A DNA stretch of 64,000 nt, from assembly GCF_000243275.1 (NCBI RefSeq), contig NZ_CM001437.1:3639604-3703603 (forward strand). Reading direction: 5' to 3'. This document shows, one piece after another, positions 24,235-33,692 of this stretch. The first letter of the stretch is position 1, and each line of letters starts with the position of its first letter. Below the pieces are notes generated by a model. That model was not told the DNA's origin. It made no database searches and saw only the letters and a program-made list of their open reading frames with translations. The translations under genes were made by a program, and so were the position numbers. The stretch is from Myroides odoratus DSM 2801 (lineage in GTDB: Bacteria > Bacteroidota > Bacteroidia > Flavobacteriales > Flavobacteriaceae).

Positions 24235-24264
24235 TTGTTAATAAACTTTTTTAGTATACTTTTG
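24235..24264 (+). promoter_or_regulatory. Promoter of the TonB/siderophore operon
   Basis: TTG at 24235-24237, then exactly 19 bp, then TACTTTTG at 24257-24264: an excellent match to the Bacteroidota consensus TTG-N19-TAnnTTTG. It lies 32 bp before the GTG start. No iron-box could be identified with confidence. Confidence 0.75.
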
Positions 24265-24295
24265 TCTTTATTTAAACTAAATATAAATAATAAGA

Positions 24296-26656
24296 GTGTT
24301 ACGCAAACTTTTTCTATACAGTTTATTAGTGCCCAGTAGTGCTTTATTTGCCCAGCATAAGGTGTCTTTGACGATTGAAAATCAAGAGCATCAACCTTTA
24401 CAAGGTGCTGTTTTATACCTCAATCAAGTAACTTATACTTCGGATGCGTTGGGCCGTATTTTCCTGGAGGTTAAAGAAGAGCAAAAAGGCAATGCGATGG
24501 TCTATGTAGAGGGATATGAACCCATGCAGCAAACCCTAGACTTGTTCAATGGGAGTGCTCATACGTTGCGATTAAGGAAGGAAGGAACTGTACTAGAGGA
24601 TATTCAGATTGCGAAAGTAGCAGAACAGGAAGAAGTGAATCGCGACATTATGCGTGCTGTAGTGGTCGATACCAAGAGTCAAGTTTTGCGTTCTGCTTCT
24701 TTAAGTGAGTTGATGAATCGTACAACAGGCGTCCGCGTTAGAGAAAGTGGAGGTTTAGGAGGAGAAGCGAGTGTGAATCTTAATGGTTTTCAAGGACAGG
24801 CGATTCGCTATTTTAAAGATGGGATTCCCTTAAATTACCTCGGAAATGCTTATTCCCTTTCCAATATACCCCTCGATTTACTACAAAAAGTAGAAGTGTA
24901 TAAAGGGGTAATTCCCGTTTATCTGGCTAGTGATGCATTAGGAGGTGCAATTAATTTGGTTTCTAATAGCAATCAAGCCAATACCTTACGAGCTTCTGTC
25001 GAGTACGGTTCTTTTCATACCGTGCGAACGGCAGTACGCGGTCATTACAACCTCAATGACCAGTTCTATGTAGGAGGAGAGTTCTTCTCTAATTATTCCG
25101 ATAACAACTATAAAATCGATACACCAGATCCCGAATTGGCGAAAGAAACGGCGAAGGTTCGCTTATTTCACAACCGATACAGACAATACTACTCCAATGT
25201 ATATCTTGGTGCCAAGCATTTAAAAATTGCAGATCTTTTGCAGTTTGATTTGAGTTATTACACCCTAGATAAACAAATTCAACATAGTCCGACAACCATG
25301 CTTACGCCTTTTGGAGGAATTGAGGATCGCCAACATAGCTGGGTGCCCACGTTGCGTTACAAGAAGAAATTCGCACAAGAAAAACTCGCTGTCGATCAGT
25401 TTTTGGCCTATAATGTGGTAAAAAGTAGGGTGAATGATACGCTGCAAGGACGTTATACTTGGCTAGGGGAGTTTTCTCCTAGAGGATTTCGCGGGGAAGG
25501 AGACCACCCAACACAAGCGGAGATTGATATGACCTTTTTTACCAGCCGAACGTTGATTGGATTTCAATGGAGTAAAACCCAGCAGTTGTGGTTTAATAAT
25601 ACCTATACCTATACGAAAAGAGTAGGTACAGATGAATACGGGAAGAAAATTGAAGATACCCAACAACCTATCATTGAAGTTCCATCTTATTACAAAAAGA
25701 ATGTTTGGGCTGTGGGCTTGACGAGTCAATGGTTTACCCAGCAATTGGAAACGACGCTTTTGTTGAAAAATTACAACTATACAAGCGAAGGACTCAATAC
25801 TGCTTATCAAGTGGATTGGCGAACAAAAGATATACACACCACGAGTAATACAGCTTGGGGATGGGCTATGGCTGCTAAATATCAAGTAAATGAAAAAATG
25901 AACGTGCGATTTTCTATTGAAAATGCGCGTCGATTACCGGGGTACAGTGAACTTTTTGGCGACAATCTCTTTATTGCTTCAAATTTTGACTTAAAACCAG
26001 AACAGAGTTTGAACTTTAATCTAGGTATAGAACAACAGTTTGGGCGTTTGAACGCTAGTGTACATGCTTTTTATCGTCAAACCAAAGATATTATCGTACT
26101 AACTGCGGGAAGTCCGCCTTTATCCCTTTTCGTGAATAAGGAACGCGCAGAAGGCTATGGATTTGAAGGAGATTTCTCTTTTGCTTTAACACCTGCTACA
26201 AAACTCTACAGCAATTTTACTTGGCAGAGTATTCGCTATGGCCGTTTTGACAATATAGCGGATCAATGGCTCAAAGGAAACCGCGTACCCAATATTCCCT
26301 ATTTCTTTGCCAACCTTGGCGCCGAACATACGTTCAAGCAATTGTTTACCAAACAAGATGCTTTACTGTTGTATGCACACGTAAATTTTGTGCGTGAATT
26401 TTACATTCAACCCATAGATAAATCAATGGAACCCAGTGGTTTTTTAGGTCTTTTCGGAAAGAGTAAAGGCGATGTGAAAAATGTGGTTCCCGATCAAACT
26501 TCTTTAACGGCAGGTTTGGTGTATGAATGGCCTGATCAGGGCTGGTCAGTAGGAGTAGAAGGAAGAAATCTATTGAATCAAGATTTATACGATTACTACA
26601 AAATCCAAAAAGCAGGTAGAAGCTTCTACCTGAAAATCAATTATAAACTTAATTAA
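24296..26656 (+). CDS. TonB-dependent outer-membrane receptor
   Basis: A 786-residue protein with a GTG start, supported by the signal peptide LRKLFLYSLLVPSSALFAQ and the promoter 32 bp upstream. The order is a carboxypeptidase-regulatory-like beta-sandwich (~20-105), a plug domain (LRSASLSELMNRTTGVRVRE, LNGFQGQAIRYFKDGIPLNY, KVEVYKGVIPVYLASDALGG) and a beta-barrel ending in YLKINYKLN. It imports a bulky ligand using TonB energy. The operon partners, especially the enterochelin-esterase-like hydrolase, suggest a ferric siderophore. Confidence 0.92.
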   Translation: MLRKLFLYSLLVPSSALFAQHKVSLTIENQEHQPLQGAVLYLNQVTYTSDALGRIFLEVKEEQKGNAMVYVEGYEPMQQTLDLFNGSAHTLRLRKEGTVLEDIQIAKVAEQEEVNRDIMRAVVVDTKSQVLRSASLSELMNRTTGVRVRESGGLGGEASVNLNGFQGQAIRYFKDGIPLNYLGNAYSLSNIPLDLLQKVEVYKGVIPVYLASDALGGAINLVSNSNQANTLRASVEYGSFHTVRTAVRGHYNLNDQFYVGGEFFSNYSDNNYKIDTPDPELAKETAKVRLFHNRYRQYYSNVYLGAKHLKIADLLQFDLSYYTLDKQIQHSPTTMLTPFGGIEDRQHSWVPTLRYKKKFAQEKLAVDQFLAYNVVKSRVNDTLQGRYTWLGEFSPRGFRGEGDHPTQAEIDMTFFTSRTLIGFQWSKTQQLWFNNTYTYTKRVGTDEYGKKIEDTQQPIIEVPSYYKKNVWAVGLTSQWFTQQLETTLLLKNYNYTSEGLNTAYQVDWRTKDIHTTSNTAWGWAMAAKYQVNEKMNVRFSIENARRLPGYSELFGDNLFIASNFDLKPEQSLNFNLGIEQQFGRLNASVHAFYRQTKDIIVLTAGSPPLSLFVNKERAEGYGFEGDFSFALTPATKLYSNFTWQSIRYGRFDNIADQWLKGNRVPNIPYFFANLGAEHTFKQLFTKQDALLLYAHVNFVREFYIQPIDKSMEPSGFLGLFGKSKGDVKNVVPDQTSLTAGLVYEWPDQGWSVGVEGRNLLNQDLYDYYKIQKAGRSFYLKINYKLN

Positions 26657-26659
26657 TCT

Positions 26660-27946
26660 ATGCAAACAATGAAACGAATAGTATCCTTGGCTTTTATCTT
26701 GCCTTTCATTTTGACGGGATGTTCATCAGACGATACTACACCTAATAATCCTGAACCACCAGCAGGAAAAGAGGCACACTATTTCGTCATGACTTTGGCG
26801 GAAGGGAAAGGACCGATTAAAAATGGTTTTCTGAAAAGCTATCAAGATCTTCCAACTGGAAGTATTGATAATGCGACAGGAAATACTACCGCAGCTGGTG
26901 GAATGGGAGGATATCGTCAGTATGGTGAGCGTGTTTACCGCATGTTTGACGATAACAATGCCAGAAGTTTAGGGCAATTTATGTTTGATGATAAAGGATT
27001 TTATACGACAAAATCGATTGCTGTAGAACCTAAAATTGCAGGTTCTGGAAATTTCACTTTAACGAATGACAATCAAACGGGTTATTATTTTGAAGGAGCG
27101 AGTCCTACTGCAATTCAGATTTTTGATCCCATCACAATGGCTAAAAAAGGGCAATTGGGTGATTATGCAACTCAAATTCAAAAGCTAGAAACGGATTTAC
27201 AATTGACAGGGGTGAATTTCCGCGCAATTGGGCAACATTTTTTAGCTGTAAATGGCGATAAACTATATGCAGATATCACGTTTGGTAAAAATCAGGGGGC
27301 TCAAGGAGGTATGTTCGATGGAGTTGCTCCAGATGTACACCTTGCAGTGATTGATTTAAAATCAGGCGCTTGGATTGCTCATACAGCAGTGAAAAACACG
27401 GGTAATATTGCTTTCGTCGATGAAAATCCGCTATACTATTTTGATGAGAATAAAGACTTGTACTTGATTACACAGGGTGTTAAATCAGGTGGTTTAGGTG
27501 ATCAATCGAAAATAGCGCGTATTAAAAACGGATCCAATCAAGTAGATACTTCATGGGAATTAGACTTCAATACGATGTTTAACCAAGTAGCTTCAGGTAA
27601 ATTCTCTACGATTTTTGTTGAAAAAGGAAAAATCATTACGCTAGTAAATGAAGTAACCTTAGCTGATCCTCAATCGATCAACTTAACACCAATTTGGAAA
27701 TACGTGGTGATTGACATTCAAACGAAAGCCGTTACACCTATTGCAATTGAAGGAGTAACCTTAGTAGAAACACCAGCTGCGGCATTGGGTGTTTCTAAAA
27801 TTGACGCGAAACGCTTTATCCGTGTGGTGAGTGAATCCAAATTAGGGTTTTATGAGTTGTCGAGTGATTTCTTGACTGCAAAACCATCAATTGCCATCGA
27901 AAAAGGAGGCAAACCTCAAGGATTATTTAAAGTGAATAGAAAGTAA
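26660..27946 (+). CDS. DUF4374-like lipoprotein of the TonB operon
   Basis: A 428-residue lipoprotein (lipobox LTGCSS). The mature part is rich in repeating strand segments (KNGFLKSYQDLPTG, HLAVIDLKSGAWIAHTAV, IARIKNGSNQVDTSWELD), which suggests a beta-propeller. It resembles DUF4374-type proteins found beside Bacteroidota TonB receptors; I make that assignment with moderate certainty. It starts 3 bp after the receptor stop, so it is co-translated. It is probably a surface- or periplasm-facing partner in ligand capture. Confidence 0.65.
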   Translation: MQTMKRIVSLAFILPFILTGCSSDDTTPNNPEPPAGKEAHYFVMTLAEGKGPIKNGFLKSYQDLPTGSIDNATGNTTAAGGMGGYRQYGERVYRMFDDNNARSLGQFMFDDKGFYTTKSIAVEPKIAGSGNFTLTNDNQTGYYFEGASPTAIQIFDPITMAKKGQLGDYATQIQKLETDLQLTGVNFRAIGQHFLAVNGDKLYADITFGKNQGAQGGMFDGVAPDVHLAVIDLKSGAWIAHTAVKNTGNIAFVDENPLYYFDENKDLYLITQGVKSGGLGDQSKIARIKNGSNQVDTSWELDFNTMFNQVASGKFSTIFVEKGKIITLVNEVTLADPQSINLTPIWKYVVIDIQTKAVTPIAIEGVTLVETPAAALGVSKIDAKRFIRVVSESKLGFYELSSDFLTAKPSIAIEKGGKPQGLFKVNRK

Positions 27947-27950
27947 TAGA

Positions 27951-29144
27951 ATGAAGATAAAGGTATTAGTATTAATACTTATAGGAATAATGACCATGAA
28001 TGTACAGGCTCAAAAGGGATATACCATACAAATCGACCTTCAGGTTGATGTAAAGGCCCTTACCCAGGATGCGATTTATATTACGGGAAATTTCAATCGA
28101 TGGAATCCCCAAGAAGAACGTTATATACTACAACCCAAACAAGGGAAAACAGGAGAGTATAGCATAACCTTATACGATATTCCAGCAGGTGTATTGGAAT
28201 ATAAATTTACCCGCGGTTCTTGGCAAACGTTGGAATGTTCTCCGCAAGGGCGATTGATTAATTTACACGATTATGTGATTGACCAAGATCAAACGCTTCA
28301 TGAGAAAATAGTGGCTTGGCGCGATCAATATCCAGCTTCTACGGCACCAGAGCAGCTCATTGTGCTGGAAAATTTTATTATGCCAGAGCTACACCGAACA
28401 CGTGCGATTCGCATTTATCTGCCGAAAAATTATAAAACGGCACAACAGGCGTACCCCGTTTGGTATATGCACGACGGTCAAGATTTATTTGATGAAGCTA
28501 GTTCAGAAGGACGATTAGGCCCTGTAGAGTGGGGAATAGATGAAACGGTAGAATGCCTAGGAGATCAGTATATTATTGTGGGTATTGATCATGAATATGA
28601 GAAAAATAGAAGAGAAAAAGAATATGCTTTTTTCCCTACGATTCAAACACCTATAGCCGAAGGAAAACAGTATTTGGCTTTTATCGTTCAGACTTTAAAA
28701 CCTTATATCGATGCGAATTATCGCACCTTAAAAGACAAGGAACATACGGGTATTGCGGGTGGTTCTCTCGGTGGGTTAATCTCGCTTTATGGAGGATTGA
28801 CCTATCCAACAGTATTTGGTAAAGTCGGTGTTTTTTCACCTTCACTTTGGCAAGATCAACAGCAAGTACAAGCGTATATGGATGGCTTTACAGCAGAACA
28901 TATTCAGCAGTTGCAAGAACAACACTATTTCTTTTATGCTGGTGGAAGAGAAAACCGAAAAATAGGACAAGGCGAAGTGGTTCACATGGATCAAGATGTT
29001 CAAGCTTTTGTTCAACAAGTAGAAGCGCGTTTTAAATTGCGTAAAGAAGTTAAAATAGATCCCATGGGAAAACATGGCGCTTGGTATTGGCAACAAGCTT
29101 TCTCGTGGATGATAGAGTTAAATAATCAATTAAATATCAAATAA
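27951..29144 (+). CDS. Secreted esterase, enterochelin-esterase (Fes)-like
   Basis: A 397-residue protein. The signal peptide ends NVQAQ. Residues ~25-120 form a glycogen-binding/CBM48-like sandwich (AIYITGNFNRWNPQEERYIL). An alpha/beta-hydrolase of the esterase-D/Fes type follows: RIYLPKNYKTAQQAYPVWYM with HDGQDLFDE, nucleophile S272 in GIAGGSLGGLISLYG, and likely catalytic H375 in GKHGAWYWQ. Enzymes of this type hydrolyse siderophore esters to release iron. A periplasmic location is expected from the signal peptide. Its position in the TonB operon supports this role; a carbohydrate-ester substrate remains an alternative. Confidence 0.85.
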   Translation: MKIKVLVLILIGIMTMNVQAQKGYTIQIDLQVDVKALTQDAIYITGNFNRWNPQEERYILQPKQGKTGEYSITLYDIPAGVLEYKFTRGSWQTLECSPQGRLINLHDYVIDQDQTLHEKIVAWRDQYPASTAPEQLIVLENFIMPELHRTRAIRIYLPKNYKTAQQAYPVWYMHDGQDLFDEASSEGRLGPVEWGIDETVECLGDQYIIVGIDHEYEKNRREKEYAFFPTIQTPIAEGKQYLAFIVQTLKPYIDANYRTLKDKEHTGIAGGSLGGLISLYGGLTYPTVFGKVGVFSPSLWQDQQQVQAYMDGFTAEHIQQLQEQHYFFYAGGRENRKIGQGEVVHMDQDVQAFVQQVEARFKLRKEVKIDPMGKHGAWYWQQAFSWMIELNNQLNIK

Positions 29145-29146
29145 TT

Positions 29147-30172
29147 ATGAAATACACAAAACAAATTACTTTGGCAGGTGCCTGTTTATTGGCGCTATCA
29201 ACAACGGCATTTGCACAAACTATAGATAAAAGTCAGGCAGTTGGAAAAGGATTGTATGAATTAACTTACAACAGCGGAGATAACGGTGTTTATGTAGCTT
29301 CAGTTGTTGATTTCAAGAATAAAGAAGGAATCATTTACAAGTTGAATGGCAATACATTAGCCGTAGAAAAGGAAATCAATGTACAGGGAAACCCAGTCTT
29401 TGGTATCGCTGTGAATGAGAAAACGCAAAAATTATACGGAACCAATACCATTACGAATGCAATTACCGTGGTAAACCTAAAAACGGGAGAGGTAAAGGTT
29501 ATTCCAGGTACAAACGAAAAAGGGCACAACAGAGAAATTGCTATTGACGAAAGTACCAATACCATTTATGCTTCTGATACACAAGAAGAAGGAAAAATAT
29601 GGGTGATTAACGGAAACAAAGATACTTTAGAAGGGTATATTGAAAATACGGGAATCTTCACTGCAGGTTTGGCCTTTGATCGTCAAACAAATAAGCTATA
29701 CGTTACCAACATGGGAACGAATGAAGTTGCGATTATCGATCCAAAAACGAAAAAAGTAGTGAAGAAATTTGCTTCTGGAGGAGAGAGTCCAATCAATGTG
29801 GCTATTGATGAGGTTGGTCGAAGATTGTTTGTAACGAATTCTTCTACAGGACTTACTATTTTACACGCAGATTCAGGTGAGCTTTTAAAAGTAGTGAAGT
29901 TCAAAGGGGGGTCTTTAGGAGTAAAATATGCGCCAACAGCAAATAAAATTGTTCTAGCGAATAGAGAAAGCGGTAAAACAGCTATTGTAGATGGTAAATC
30001 ATACGAGGTTGTCACAGAATTAGAAACAGGATCACATCCAAATACAGTAGCAGTGAATGTGAAAACAGGAACAGCGTATGTAACGAATAAAACAAAACGT
30101 ATGCCTAAAGAGGAAGGAAAAGAACCTCAAGTGGATACGAATGGAGATATTGTGAGTAAAATCCAATTGTAA
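29147..30172 (+). CDS. YncE-like secreted beta-propeller
   Basis: A 341-residue protein with signal peptide ending TTAFAQ. At least five propeller blades are visible as repeats of the form KLYGTNTITNAITVVNLKTG, KLYVTNMGTNEVAIIDPKTK, RLFVTNSSTGLTILHADSG and TAYVTNKT. It resembles E. coli YncE, an iron-regulated periplasmic propeller. It is the last gene of the operon: 2 bp after the esterase and closed by a strong palindromic terminator. Confidence 0.8.
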   Translation: MKYTKQITLAGACLLALSTTAFAQTIDKSQAVGKGLYELTYNSGDNGVYVASVVDFKNKEGIIYKLNGNTLAVEKEINVQGNPVFGIAVNEKTQKLYGTNTITNAITVVNLKTGEVKVIPGTNEKGHNREIAIDESTNTIYASDTQEEGKIWVINGNKDTLEGYIENTGIFTAGLAFDRQTNKLYVTNMGTNEVAIIDPKTKKVVKKFASGGESPINVAIDEVGRRLFVTNSSTGLTILHADSGELLKVVKFKGGSLGVKYAPTANKIVLANRESGKTAIVDGKSYEVVTELETGSHPNTVAVNVKTGTAYVTNKTKRMPKEEGKEPQVDTNGDIVSKIQL

Positions 30173-30197
30173 GTTGAAACGTTAGATTTTAAATTGT

Positions 30198-30228
30198 AAA
30201 AGAGACTGCAGCTGCAGTCTCTTTTTAG
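30198..30228 (+). terminator. Terminator of the TonB/siderophore operon
   Basis: A perfect palindrome built on agagactgcagctgcagtct with A/T flanks, followed by a T run. It ends a four-gene transcript. Confidence 0.88.
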
Positions 30229-30371
30229 TTGTATCACTGAGACTGTATAGTACAAGCTTGCTTCGATTCAATAGGAAAAAGAGAAGAAAAGAACCAAGAA
30301 AAGAGCCCGAAAACTTTTACTTCCAACAGAAGAATCTTACCTTAGTAGAGGTTACTTTTTATGTTTTATCG

Positions 30372-31586
30372 ATGAAGCCCATCCAGTATCGTGTTTTGTT
30401 TGTCAATTTCTTAATAGCCGCTTTATTGGGGTTACTATTGAGGGGGGCTTTTGTTTTTCCAATTGAAGGAATGACCTTTTTATACGTCTTACACGGACAT
30501 TCACACGTTGCGTTATTGGGATGGTTGTATCTCTTGGTTTATGTGCTGTTGGTTGATCAATTTGGCCTACAAAACCCCCGTGAAGAGCGCTTTTATCGCC
30601 GCTTATTTTGGGTAACACAGGTTGCTGTGCTGGGGATGGCCGTCACTTTTCCTTTTCAAGGCTATGCTGCGCCATCCATCTTCTTTTCCACCTTGCATAT
30701 CATTTGTTCGTATTGCTTTGTCTATCGCTTATGGAGGTATCATCGTATAACAAATATACAACAAGTCCTTTGGGTCAAAACAGCCTTGTTCTTTATGGTC
30801 TTCTCTACGCTTGGAGTATGGTTTTTAGGACCTGCGATTGGCATGATGGGAAAGGCAAGTGCCTTTTTTCAACTGTGCATTCAGTTTTTTCTGCATTTTC
30901 AGTTTGATGGCTGGTTCTTTACTGCTTTTATTGCGTTACTGCTTCCTCAATTCTTTTCTAAAGGAATGGAAAAGAAACCGTTTCAGCGTTTTTATACGCT
31001 GTGGATTACTTCTGTTGTACTGACTTATGCTTTACCTGCCAGTTGGTATATCGCAGTACCTAGCTTGTATTATATCAATGGAGTAGGGGTACTCTTGCAA
31101 ACGCTAGCGTTTGGCTACGGAATCAAGCCGCTATACCAGCATTTGAAACGTGAAAAAAGAAAGCAAATCAAGGCCAATCAAGTGAATTACAATCTAGCTT
31201 TGGCTGTGTTTGTAGGAATCTGTTTAGTACTACGCCTGCTTACGCAATTTGCCGTTTTAAATGAAGCCTTTGCTGGGGAATTAAAGGGAATACGAAGCTG
31301 GATTGTTAGCTTTATTCACCTCAATATGCTTGGCCTTTTTACCGCTCTTGGTTTGCTCTTGCTGATTCAAAAAAGAAAACTAGCCCTTACAACTTGGACG
31401 AAGGTGGGAATCTGCTGTTTGCTTTTGGGTTTTATTAGCACAGAAGGGATACTGGCTATACAAGGAGCACAGCAGTTCTTTCGATTAACGTGGATTGATA
31501 CAGCAACCATTTTTACACTCTTATTTGGGTTTTCTATTCTCTTACCCGTTAGTGTTGTTTGTTTTTTGGTTCATCGATCCAAATAG
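30372..31586 (+). CDS. Polytopic membrane protein with conserved His residues (haem-copper/NnrS-like)
   Basis: The ATG at 30372 (MKPIQYRVLFVNFLIAALLG) gives a 404-residue protein with about 11-12 spans; an upstream TTG start would add a basic, non-membrane tail. HGHSHVALLGWLYLLVYVLL in helix 2, a His in STLHIICSYCF, QFFLHFQFDGWFFTAF and SFIHLNMLGLFTALG resemble the haem-ligand helices of cbb3-oxidase subunit I-like and NnrS proteins. A role with haem, NO or copper is plausible but unproven. It stands alone between two terminators. Confidence 0.6.
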   Translation: MKPIQYRVLFVNFLIAALLGLLLRGAFVFPIEGMTFLYVLHGHSHVALLGWLYLLVYVLLVDQFGLQNPREERFYRRLFWVTQVAVLGMAVTFPFQGYAAPSIFFSTLHIICSYCFVYRLWRYHRITNIQQVLWVKTALFFMVFSTLGVWFLGPAIGMMGKASAFFQLCIQFFLHFQFDGWFFTAFIALLLPQFFSKGMEKKPFQRFYTLWITSVVLTYALPASWYIAVPSLYYINGVGVLLQTLAFGYGIKPLYQHLKREKRKQIKANQVNYNLALAVFVGICLVLRLLTQFAVLNEAFAGELKGIRSWIVSFIHLNMLGLFTALGLLLLIQKRKLALTTWTKVGICCLLLGFISTEGILAIQGAQQFFRLTWIDTATIFTLLFGFSILLPVSVVCFLVHRSK

Positions 31587-31627
31587 ATTGTTTACTGTTC
31601 ACGGTAAACCGTCAACTGTAAACCATA

Positions 31628-31659
31628 AAAAAAGCTGGTATAAAACCAGCTCCTTTTTA
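31628..31659. terminator. Bidirectional terminator
   Basis: A stem of agctggt / accagct with an ATAA-type loop, A-run on the left and T-run on the right. It serves the plus-strand membrane gene and the converging DUF349 gene. Confidence 0.8.
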
Positions 31660-33555
31660 TTATGCATCGAGATTTCTAATTTGTTGTAATTTATCTTGCC
31701 AGATTTTCAACTCATCTCTGTACTTCTCAATATTTTTATTTACTTCTTTTACTAGAGGATTGTCTTTCGTTGCATTAGAAACATACGCTAAGTTATTTTC
31801 TAATTGCAAGATTCCACTTGTAATTTCTTCAATTTTGCGCTGAATAAAGATAGCCTCTTGTTGTAATTTGCGCTTGTCATTTGATTCTAATAAATCATCC
31901 AATTTATTAGAGAATTTCATCGCTTCAGCTTCTCTTTTACTCAAGCTTAATTTATCGAATAATACATCGAGGATTTTATTGAATTTTCCTTCAATAAAGC
32001 GCTTGTTATGTGGTACATTTCCAAGGCTTTTCCACGTATTAATCTTTTCCTTAATCGCTTCTAAATCTGCTTTGTGTTCACCAACCAACGTGAAAGATTT
32101 CAACTCTTCTAAGAATTCCTTTTTCTTGTTGTAGTTTTCATTTCCTTCTTGGTTTTCGCTATTTCTAACGGTATGCAAACGATCAAAGTAATAATTACAA
32201 GCATCTTTGAAGTCTTTCCACAATTGGTCAGAGTATTTTCTTGGTACATGGCCAATTTTCTTCCAATCCTCTTGTATTTGCTTCATGATAGGAGTAACCT
32301 TATCGTATTCCTCACTATCCTTGTATTTTAAAGCTTTCTCAATGAGCGCAAGCTTCTCGTTGTAATTTCGCTGTTGAACTTTCTTTAAATCCTTGTAGAA
32401 TTTATTCTTGTTTGCATTGAAGTTTCTCGTTGCCAATTTGAATAAGTTCCACACTTCTTCATTATTCTCTTGAGGTACTTTACCAATAGAGAAGAAGTGA
32501 TTGCGAAGCTCTTCTACTTTTTTAATCTCTTTCTGCCATTGGCTATGAGACGTAATCTCTTGTCTGGATAAAAGGTCAATTTGACTAATAACATGAACTT
32601 TTAATCCCAAGTTTTCTTTTTCATCCTCGCGTAAGTTTTCGAATAATAGTTCGCGTTTGTCGTGTAATTGCTTCGTTAAGTCACTGAATTTTTCCCAGAT
32701 TTCCTCTCTGATTTCACGATCAACTGGACCAATTTCTTCTCTCCAAATACGGTGTAGGGTTTGAAGCTCTCTAAAAGCCTTGATCACATCATCTTCCTGA
32801 AGTAATTCTTCAGCACGTGTGATGATCTTTTGTTTTTGATCTAAATTGTATTTAAAATCTAAATCTCTTGATTCTCTGTCTAGATGTAATTGATCGTAGA
32901 AACGCTCAATGTGGAAGTGGTAGTTATTCCAAACGTGATTGTATTTATCTTTTGGAATAGCCCCTGCATTTTTCCACTCGTCTCTTAAATCACCTAACAA
33001 TTTAAGAGCATCAGCTTTATTTTCACTCGTATCAACAAGATCTTTGATTCGATCAATGATGTTGAGACGCTTGTTTAAATTTGTTGTTAAGTTGTTTTGC
33101 AATTCCTTATAATACGCATTTTTCTTCGTCTTAAAGTCATTGTAAAACGCATCAAAAGTAGCTTTTAAAGGGAGGTTGTATTCAAAATCACTTGCATTTG
33201 CATCGGGATTCTCCTCCAAGAAGACTTCTTTTTTCTCTTCTATCAAATCACTATATTGTCTGTAGAATTCTTTCTTAATGTCTTCTACAAGATCTTTAAT
33301 TGTTGTGATTTTATAGCCTTGAGTAAGCTTTTGCAACTCAGCAGTGAGTTGTTCCATATCAAGCTTTTCGTAGTCAAGAACAGTGATGTCATTTTTCTCA
33401 TGTACATCATTGTCTTCCCCTTCTTCGGCATTTGATGCAGTAATGGAATCTAGAGCTTTCTCTCTTTCAGCAAGATGTGCAGAATTTGGCGTATTTGATT
33501 CCGGATTTTGTCCATCTGCTAGCTCGTGCAGGTTTTCATTCTTTTGTTCTAACAT
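31660..33555 (-). CDS. DUF349 coiled-coil protein
   Basis: A 631-residue, strongly charged helical protein. The ~70-residue DUF349 unit recurs at least five times, recognisable by W-K-x-x-G-x-x-P-x-x-x blocks such as EEDWKKIGHVPRK, LRDEWKNAGAIPKDKYN, TWKSLGNVPHNK and HRIWREEIGPVDRE, each followed by W-x-x-F or W-x-x-Y. The N-terminal ~60 residues are acidic and low-complexity. The function of the family is unknown; long coiled coils suggest a scaffold. It is the last gene of the minus-strand run with aroE. Confidence 0.85.
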   Translation of the reverse strand: MLEQKNENLHELADGQNPESNTPNSAHLAEREKALDSITASNAEEGEDNDVHEKNDITVLDYEKLDMEQLTAELQKLTQGYKITTIKDLVEDIKKEFYRQYSDLIEEKKEVFLEENPDANASDFEYNLPLKATFDAFYNDFKTKKNAYYKELQNNLTTNLNKRLNIIDRIKDLVDTSENKADALKLLGDLRDEWKNAGAIPKDKYNHVWNNYHFHIERFYDQLHLDRESRDLDFKYNLDQKQKIITRAEELLQEDDVIKAFRELQTLHRIWREEIGPVDREIREEIWEKFSDLTKQLHDKRELLFENLREDEKENLGLKVHVISQIDLLSRQEITSHSQWQKEIKKVEELRNHFFSIGKVPQENNEEVWNLFKLATRNFNANKNKFYKDLKKVQQRNYNEKLALIEKALKYKDSEEYDKVTPIMKQIQEDWKKIGHVPRKYSDQLWKDFKDACNYYFDRLHTVRNSENQEGNENYNKKKEFLEELKSFTLVGEHKADLEAIKEKINTWKSLGNVPHNKRFIEGKFNKILDVLFDKLSLSKREAEAMKFSNKLDDLLESNDKRKLQQEAIFIQRKIEEITSGILQLENNLAYVSNATKDNPLVKEVNKNIEKYRDELKIWQDKLQQIRNLDA

Positions 33556-33692
33556 AGGTATAAAAATCTTATAATTAACAACAATAATCCTCGTTTAGGA
33601 TATTTCTAATATTCTCAAATTTAATAAAAAATATCTAATGTAAGAGGAATTATTACGATTAATACGCAATAAATAATCTTGTTTTGGCGAAT

